A stretch of 64,000 bases of DNA. Source: Acidimicrobiia bacterium. Its GTDB lineage: Bacteria > Actinomycetota > Acidimicrobiia > IMCC26256 > JAOSJM01. Numbering within the stretch: the stretch's first letter is position 1; the number at the start of each line of letters is the position of its first letter. Below the pieces are notes generated by a model. That model was not told where the DNA came from and ran no database searches. It was given only the letters and a program-made list of their open reading frames with translations. The DNA is taken from NCBI GenBank assembly GCA_027494165.1, contig JAOSJM010000005.1, positions 1,388,461 through 1,452,460 of the forward strand, given 5' to 3'. Both the position numbers and the translations under genes were made by a program. Of this stretch, positions 58,966 to 64,000 are shown piece after piece.

Positions 58966-60790
58966 TTGACGGGACTGGCCAGCAAGCTCATCGGTGCCTC
59001 GGTCCTCGCCGCGGTGGTCGGCGGGCTCGCCGGCCTCCACGGCGGGCTCGAGCGCGAGGCACGGGGTCTGGAGCCCGGACGGGTCACGAGCGCGAGCGCG
59101 GCGCCCGGGACCGAGGCGCCCGTGACCGCCGCCTCCCTCGCCGCCCTGGCGAGCAGGGAGGACGTGTTCGCCATGGGCGACGCCGGGCAGCACGGGTCGA
59201 CGGGCGCGATGGACCTCACGCGGCCGATCGTGGGGATGGCGGCGACGCCGAGCGGCGGTGGGTACTGGTTGGTGGCCTCCGACGGGGGGATCTTCGCGTT
59301 CGGCGACGCGGCCTTCCACGGGTCGACGGGGTCGGTGGCGTTGAACCGGCCGATCGTGGGGATGGCGGCGACGCCGAGCGGCAGTGGGTACTGGCTGGTG
59401 GCCTCCGACGGGGGGATCTTCGCGTTCGGCGACGCGGCCTTCCACGGGTCGACGGGGTCGGTGGCGTTGAACCGGCCGATCGTGGGGATGGCGGCGACGC
59501 CGAGCGGCGGTGGGTACTGGTTGGTGGCCTCCGACGGGGGATCTTCGCGTTCGGCGACGCGGCCTTCCACGGGTCGATGGGGTCGGTGGCGTTGAACCGG
59601 CCGATCGTGGGGATGGCGGCGACGCCGAGCGGCGGTGGGTACTGGTTGGTGGCCTCCGACGGGGGATCTTCGCGTTCGGCGACGCGGCCTTCCACGGGTC
59701 GATGGGGTCGGTGGCGTTGAACCGGCCGATCGTGGGGATGGCGGCGACGCCGAGCGGCGGTGGGTACTGGTTGGTGGCCTCCGACGGGGGGATCTTCGCG
59801 TTCGGCGACGCGGCCTTCCACGGGTCGATGGGAGGCACCGACCTGACGGGTGTGGGGAAGCTCGTCGTCGGGGTCGTCTCGACCCGCACCGGCGCCGGGT
59901 ACTGGCTGGTCGCCGCCCGTGGCACGCCGTCGCGACCGCTCGCCGAGGTGGTGTACGACTCCGACGCCAGCGGCAACTTCGAGATCTACCGGCGCGACGT
60001 GCGAACCGGGGCGGTCACCCAGCTGACCGACGATCCCCGCTTCGACTCGTGGTGGGCGAGGGTCTCACCGGACGGGACGAGGATCCTCTTCTACCGGACC
60101 CCGGCGGGGGTGCACGACCTCGACTACACGAAGACCAGCCTGTGGATGATGAGCAGCGACGGCAGCGGGCTCCGCGAGCTCATCGCCAACGGTCAGTACG
60201 GCTGGCGGGTGCAGGGCCACGCCTGGTGGCACCCGGACGGCACCCGGCTCGTCATGTTCGGTGGCGTCGTCTACGACGGCATCGTGGTCACCGACACGGA
60301 CGGCGTCCCGCTCTACCGGGTCGGCGACGGCATCGATCCGGTCTGGAGCTCCGACGGGAAGCAGATCGTCTACGTCAACTGCGCCGACCCGTCGGACTAC
60401 CCGTCGTGCCCGCCGGACCAGTACCGGGTCTGGGTGGTGAACCAGGACGGGAGCTCGCCCCGCATGGTCGTGGACCTACCCGTCCGGGCCCACGACCCGA
60501 TGATGTCGCCGGACGGATCGATGATCGCCTTCGAGACGAACCCGGGAGGTCTCGTCTGGGACCTCTGGGTGGTGAACACCGACGGCAGCAACCCGCGCCG
60601 GATCCTCTCCGACGGGAACATCAACACGAACCCCGTCTGGGTGTCCGACGAGCAACTGGTCTTCTACAAGACCTCGCCCGCGCACCACCGGGAGTTCGGG
60701 CTCTGGACGGTACGCGCCGACGGCAGCGGTCTGACCTGGATCTCCCCCGGGCAGCAAGGGGTCACGGAGATGCCGTTCCCCATCTGGTGA
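58966..60790 (+). CDS. Secreted repeat protein with beta-propeller domain (two homopolymer frame breaks)
   Basis: TTG at 58966 starts a signal-like segment ([20 protein letters not shown]). After a linker come five 42-residue repeats of the form [20 protein letters not shown] then [17 protein letters not shown]. Such repeats are common in extracellular proteins of actinobacteria, notably Acidimicrobiia, and each pair of halves probably forms a propeller blade. The last 300 residues are a TolB-like WD40 propeller ([57 protein letters not shown]). Units three and four have five Gs where others have six, which breaks the frame. About 608 residues after repair. Function unknown, probably surface binding. 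Confidence 0.82.
59221..59848 (+). repeat. Five tandem 126-bp units
   Basis: Units start at 59221, 59347, 59473, 59598 and 59723. The first two are 126 bases, the third and fourth are 125 because a GGGGGG run reads GGGGG (59536-59540 and 59661-59665), and the fifth again has six Gs. Units are otherwise almost identical, so the missing bases are internally testable errors or very recent slips. Confidence 0.95.
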
Positions 60791-60835
60791 GCGTGACCGT
60801 CCCGTACGGGGCGGCCGGGAAGCCAGGGCTCCCGC

Positions 60836-61453
60836 TCAGCCGGCGACCTCCGACGGTTCGGCGTCCAGGGGCGTGGACGGCACCGCGCGGCGCTTCTTCG
60901 TCCTGATGGTCAGGGGCTGCTCGGCCATGACCACGGAGTCCTCCGGCACCGACTGGTGGAGCCTCACACCGGCTCCGATCACCGACCGGGAGCCGACGGT
61001 GACCGGCCCCCACACCGAGCTGTTGGCGCTCAGGACGACGTCGTCGCCGATGGTGGGTGGGCCGTCGCGACGCGGGTCCCCGCGGCCCGCGACCCCCATC
61101 TGCACGAACATCACGAACGTGCAGTTGCGTCCGATCCTGGTCCCGGCCGCGCACCCACATCCCGGGTGCAGCACCACGAGCCCCGGGCCCACGACCGCCT
61201 TCGGGGAGAACTCGACGAAGAACACGACCTCGTTGACGTACATGAGGATCCGCGCGATCGGCCCGAGACCGTTCCTCTGGGCGGCTCGCGCGAGGCGGAA
61301 CACGACGACGGCGTGGAACATCGGCCAGGTCAAGATGTCGACGGCTCGTCGCAGGTTCGACCCGCCCGCGGTCGCTCGCATGGCGCGAAATCGTTGGTAA
61401 TCGGCCCTGACCGATTCGAAGAAACCGACCTCGCCCTCTTCGAGATACGCCAC
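60836..61453 (-). CDS. Serine O-acetyltransferase-like hexapeptide-repeat protein
   Basis: 205 residues from GTG at 61453. The N-terminal helical part (FFESVRADYQRFRAMRATAG, then PMFHAVVVFRLARAAQRNGL) resembles CysE-type acyltransferases. The left-handed beta helix follows: AVVGPGLVVLHPGCGCAAGT, GRNCTFVMFVQMG, GPPTIGDDVVLSANSSVWGP and VTVGSRSVIGAGV, ending SVPEDSVVMAEQPLTI. The HPGCG segment holds a histidine in the usual active-site position. Next to a glycan cluster an acetyltransferase for a sugar is also possible. It is convergent with the propeller protein and divergent from the next methyltransferase. Confidence 0.8.
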   Translation of the reverse strand: MAYLEEGEVGFFESVRADYQRFRAMRATAGGSNLRRAVDILTWPMFHAVVVFRLARAAQRNGLGPIARILMYVNEVVFFVEFSPKAVVGPGLVVLHPGCGCAAGTRIGRNCTFVMFVQMGVAGRGDPRRDGPPTIGDDVVLSANSSVWGPVTVGSRSVIGAGVRLHQSVPEDSVVMAEQPLTIRTKKRRAVPSTPLDAEPSEVAG

Positions 61454-61715
61454 GGGCCCCCCTCTCACCGCCCCACCGGGAACATCGACAGGGTCGACAG
61501 GGTCCGATCCTCGGGTGCTCCCGGCTCCTCCGGGCAACGATACCCCAGTTCGTCCCGGCGTGGTCAGGGGAACGCCGGGTTCATGGGGGCACGAAGAACC
61601 CCGTTCCTCGCGATGGAAGTGGCCGCGACTCTCGGCTACGTTCGCGGTTCGATGCGGCGCCTTTTCGCGTGTCGCCGTCTCGGGTTCTCGACCCGTCACC
61701 GCGCCGGGGACGCCG

Positions 61716-62594
61716 ATGGCCGATCCGAGCTACGACGCCGCCCGTCACTACGACCGGGTGACCCGGGCCTGGGGCCTCCTGCTCGGCGACGACCTCCACT
61801 ACGGGCTCTTCGCCACCGGCACCGAGACGCTGGCCGAAGCCACGCGGGCCCTCACCGACCGGATGGTTCGAGCCGCCGCGATCGAGCCGGACGTCGAGGT
61901 GCTCGACGTCGGCTGCGGGACGGGGACCCCGGCCTGCGTCCTCACCCGAGACCACGGCGCCCGCGTCACGGGCATCACGACGAGCCCGGTCGGCGTCGAA
62001 GCCGCGACGGCCCGCGCCGTCGCCGCGGGCGTGGGTGGGCTCGCGCGGTTCGAGGTGCGCGACGGCACCGACAACGGCTACCCCGACGCCTCGTTCGATC
62101 GGGTCTGGGTCCTGGAGTCCTCCCACCTCATGCGGGCTCGCGGGCGGCTGATCGCCGAGTGCGCGCGGGTCCTCCGCCCCGGCGGGGTCCTGGCCCTCTG
62201 CGACATCGTCCTGCGCCGGCCCCTGTCCTTCTCGGACGTCCGCCGGCTGCGGGAGCCGCTGACGCTGCTGCGCCACGTCTTCGGCGACGCCCACATGGAA
62301 CCGCTCGGACGGTACGCCGAGCTCGCCGAGGAGCACGGCCTGGTCGTCGACGGCCTGACGGACCTCACCGCGGCCACCCGCCCGACCTTCGCGCGCTGGC
62401 GCGACAACGCCCGGCGCCATGGTGACGAGGTCGTCGCCCTCCTCGGCGAGGCAGGCTGGGCGCGCTTCGTGGACTCCTGCACCGTGCTGGAGGGGCTCTG
62501 GGACGACGGCACGCTGGGCTACGGGCTGCTCGCGGCGCACCGCGGCGCACGCGAGGGTCACGGCCCCGGAGACGGGCGCCCGGACGGCAGCTAG
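61716..62594 (+). CDS. SAM-dependent methyltransferase
   Basis: 292 residues from ATG at 61716. HYDRVTRAWGLLLGDDLHYG, then EVLDVGCGTGTPACVLTRDH (motif I), VTGITTSPVGVEAATARAVA, DRVWVLESSHLMRARGRLIA and ECARVLRPGGVLALCDIVLR (motif VI), a set typical of small-molecule O- or C-methyltransferases (gamma-tocopherol/UbiE-like). It is followed by an acyl carrier protein and an AMP-forming ligase on the same strand, so it may act on a carrier-bound or released acyl product. Confidence 0.86.
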   Translation: MADPSYDAARHYDRVTRAWGLLLGDDLHYGLFATGTETLAEATRALTDRMVRAAAIEPDVEVLDVGCGTGTPACVLTRDHGARVTGITTSPVGVEAATARAVAAGVGGLARFEVRDGTDNGYPDASFDRVWVLESSHLMRARGRLIAECARVLRPGGVLALCDIVLRRPLSFSDVRRLREPLTLLRHVFGDAHMEPLGRYAELAEEHGLVVDGLTDLTAATRPTFARWRDNARRHGDEVVALLGEAGWARFVDSCTVLEGLWDDGTLGYGLLAAHRGAREGHGPGDGRPDGS

Positions 62595-62630
62595 GTTTGC
62601 CGGACGGACGGGCTCGACGAGGAGGGGGAG

Positions 62631-62879
62631 ATGGGCAGTCGTCCCGCGGTCCTGGCCGCGATCCGGCGCGTGCTCGAGGACAAGGGCCTTCCCGCGGACC
62701 TCGATGACGACGGGGTCCCCATGGGCGAGGAGGGGCTGGGTCTCGACTCGCTCGACATCGCCACGGTCGTCGCGGTGCTGGAGGAGGAGCTCGAGATCGA
62801 CCCCTTCGAGCACGGCGACGTGGAGATCGGGACGCTGGGCGGCTTCGTCGAGCTCTACGAGGACGGGACCGGCGGGTGA
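62631..62879 (+). CDS. Acyl carrier protein
   Basis: 82 residues. The phosphopantetheine attachment motif is GLGLDSLDIATVVAVLEEEL, with the modified serine near residue 40, and the acidic four-helix pattern (EEELEIDPFEHGDVEIGTLG) is standard. GAGGAGGGGGAG lies just upstream of ATG 62631. The stop overlaps the GTG of the ligase gene. It carries acyl intermediates, probably loaded by the adjacent ANL enzyme. Confidence 0.92.
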   Translation: MGSRPAVLAAIRRVLEDKGLPADLDDDGVPMGEEGLGLDSLDIATVVAVLEEELEIDPFEHGDVEIGTLGGFVELYEDGTGG

Positions 62880-64000
62880 TCTCCTCCGTCCTCCCGGCCC
62901 ACGACCCGGTCCGCCCGTTCCTCCTGGACCGCGCGACGGACGGGGTCCTGCGGGAGCTGTCCTACGGGGAGTGTCGTTCCCGGGTGGACGAGCTGGTCCG
63001 GTCGCATCGAGACCTGCGCGGAGCCCGCGTGGGTCTCCGGGCCACCGCCGAGCGCGAGACCGTGCTGTGGCTGCTGGCCCTCGACGCCCTCGGCGCGCGC
63101 GGTCACCTCGTGCCACCCAGCGCCCCGGACGCGGCCGTGGACGGCCTGGTCGAGCAGCTCGGCCTGCACCTCGTCGTCGGCCGCCCCCTCCCCTCGACGG
63201 TCCCCGCGGGCGGCGAGGGCGGCCCGGAGGTCGTCCTCTTCACGTCGGGGACGACCGGCACGCCCAAGGCGGCCCGGCACACCTGGGCGTCGCTCGCGGC
63301 CCGGGTCCACCGCAGCCCCGAGCTCTCCGGTGCCCGCTGGCTGCTGGCCTACTCCCTCTCGGCGTTCGCGGGCCTCCAGGTGCTCCTCCACGCGCTGTTG
63401 AACGGGGGTGCCGTGGTGCTGGGTGGCGATGCTCCGGCCGCGGCGCTGCGCGCGTTCGGCCCGGGCATCACCCACGTCTCGGCGACCCCGACGTTCTTCC
63501 GCATGCTCCTCATGGGCGGGGACGCCGACGGGCTGCGCCCGACCCAGCTCACGCTCGGAGGCGAACCCGTCGACCAGCCGCTGCTCGACCGGATCGGCCG
63601 CCGGTTCCCCTCGGCGCGCGTCACCCACATCTACGCCTCGACCGAGATGGGCACGTGCTTCTCGGTGCACGACGGGCTCGCCGGGTTCCCCGCGGCCTAC
63701 CTCGAGAGCGACGAGCTGCCCGTGTGGTTGACGATCCGTGACGGCGAGCTCCACGTCCGGTCACCGCACGCCATGGGCGGCTACGTCGGCCTGGACGACC
63801 CGCGTGACGGGACCGGGCTGTACCCGACCGGGGACCTCGTCGAGGTCGTCGGCGACCGCGTCCACTTCCGGGGTCGGCGGAACGAGAGCATCAACGTGGG
63901 GGGGCAGAAGGTCCACCCGCGCGCGGTGGAGGAGGTCCTCCTGGCCGAGCCCAGGGTCCGGGCGGCGCGTGTCTCGGGCACGGCCAGCTCGGTGACCGGC
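62876..64000 (+). CDS. AMP-forming acyl ligase (ANL superfamily), 3' end outside window
   Basis: Reads from GTG at 62876 (GTGA overlap with the carrier protein) to the window edge, 375 codons without a stop. LFTSGTTGTPKAARHTWASL is the P-loop A3 motif, THIYASTEMGTCFSVHDGLA holds the A5 core YxSTE, and GLYPTGDLVE is A7. RGRRNESINVGGQKVHPRAV (A8) marks the hinge to the C-terminal lid. It activates a carboxylate as the acyl-adenylate and would pass it to the carrier protein next door. The substrate is unknown. Confidence 0.9.
   Translation, partial: MISSVLPAHDPVRPFLLDRATDGVLRELSYGECRSRVDELVRSHRDLRGARVGLRATAERETVLWLLALDALGARGHLVPPSAPDAAVDGLVEQLGLHLVVGRPLPSTVPAGGEGGPEVVLFTSGTTGTPKAARHTWASLAARVHRSPELSGARWLLAYSLSAFAGLQVLLHALLNGGAVVLGGDAPAAALRAFGPGITHVSATPTFFRMLLMGGDADGLRPTQLTLGGEPVDQPLLDRIGRRFPSARVTHIYASTEMGTCFSVHDGLAGFPAAYLESDELPVWLTIRDGELHVRSPHAMGGYVGLDDPRDGTGLYPTGDLVEVVGDRVHFRGRRNESINVGGQKVHPRAVEEVLLAEPRVRAARVSGTASSVTG

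Noticed and set aside
59221..59848. Possible CRISPR array
   Set aside because: The units are 126 bp, in frame, and encode a known protein repeat with no unique spacers.

Overview
This window is high-GC actinobacterial chromosome covering the replication origin. The gene order trxB-trxA-cwlM-like / parB-parA-rsmG-jag-yidC-yidD-rnpA-rpmH / dnaA-dnaN-recF-DUF721-gyrB-gyrA-DUF3566-tRNA-Ile is the conserved actinobacterial oriC neighbourhood. An F420-type oxidoreductase and a secreted protein built from [13 protein letters not shown] repeats suggest class Acidimicrobiia, but that assignment is inference.

Layout. 1-12.2 kb: thioredoxin and cell-wall genes facing a leftward chromosome-segregation, RNA-processing and membrane-insertion operon, then dnaA, dnaN, recF and DUF721 running right. 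DnaA boxes flank dnaA and parS-like palindromes lie behind parA. 12.3-17.4 kb: gyrB, gyrA, a DUF3566 membrane protein and tRNA-Ile. 17.6-20.3 kb: a small protein behind a strong promoter with duplicated operators, a saccharopine-dehydrogenase-like protein, and a membrane-anchored protein with an Ig-like tail. 20.6-35.3 kb: an accessory island, bounded on the left by a truncated tyrosine integrase and a broken MobF relaxase-helicase and on the right by a tRNA-Ala 3' remnant. 35.5-44.3 kb: VOC protein, ECF sigma factor, 2TM protein, LLM oxidoreductase, TypA, P450, lipoprotein hydrolase and a glycosyltransferase. 44.5-58.8 kb: a long rightward polysaccharide operon (sugar-phosphate transferase, chain-length protein, RmlD-like reductase, three family-2 glycosyltransferases, flippase, O-antigen ligase/polymerase, RGP-like protein, membrane protein, methyltransferases). 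58.9-64 kb: a repeat and beta-propeller secreted protein, a hexapeptide acetyltransferase, and a methyltransferase / acyl-carrier-protein / AMP-ligase set that runs off the window.

The island is the most interesting part. Reading through many frame breaks, I recover two candidate defence modules. The first has a nucleotidyltransferase with CD-NTase-like catalytic motifs, a small membrane protein, and a tightly overlapping set: sigma-like factor, small ORF, HTH-like protein, ImmA/IrrE-type zinc peptidase with a C-terminal zinc-ribbon tail. The HTH plus peptidase pair resembles CapH/CapP control of CBASS. The second has a DNA methyltransferase, a TIR-like protein and a zinc-ribbon protein, with a divergent XRE regulator and a HEAT-repeat protein.

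Data quality. Essential genes (parA, recF, gyrA twice) and several others carry single-base frameshifts in short homopolymers, mostly 5-6 nt G or C runs, which points to sequencing or assembly error. Within the 126-bp repeat array, two units have five Gs where three otherwise near-identical units have six. Island genes have a higher density of breaks, so error and real decay cannot be separated there by reading alone.
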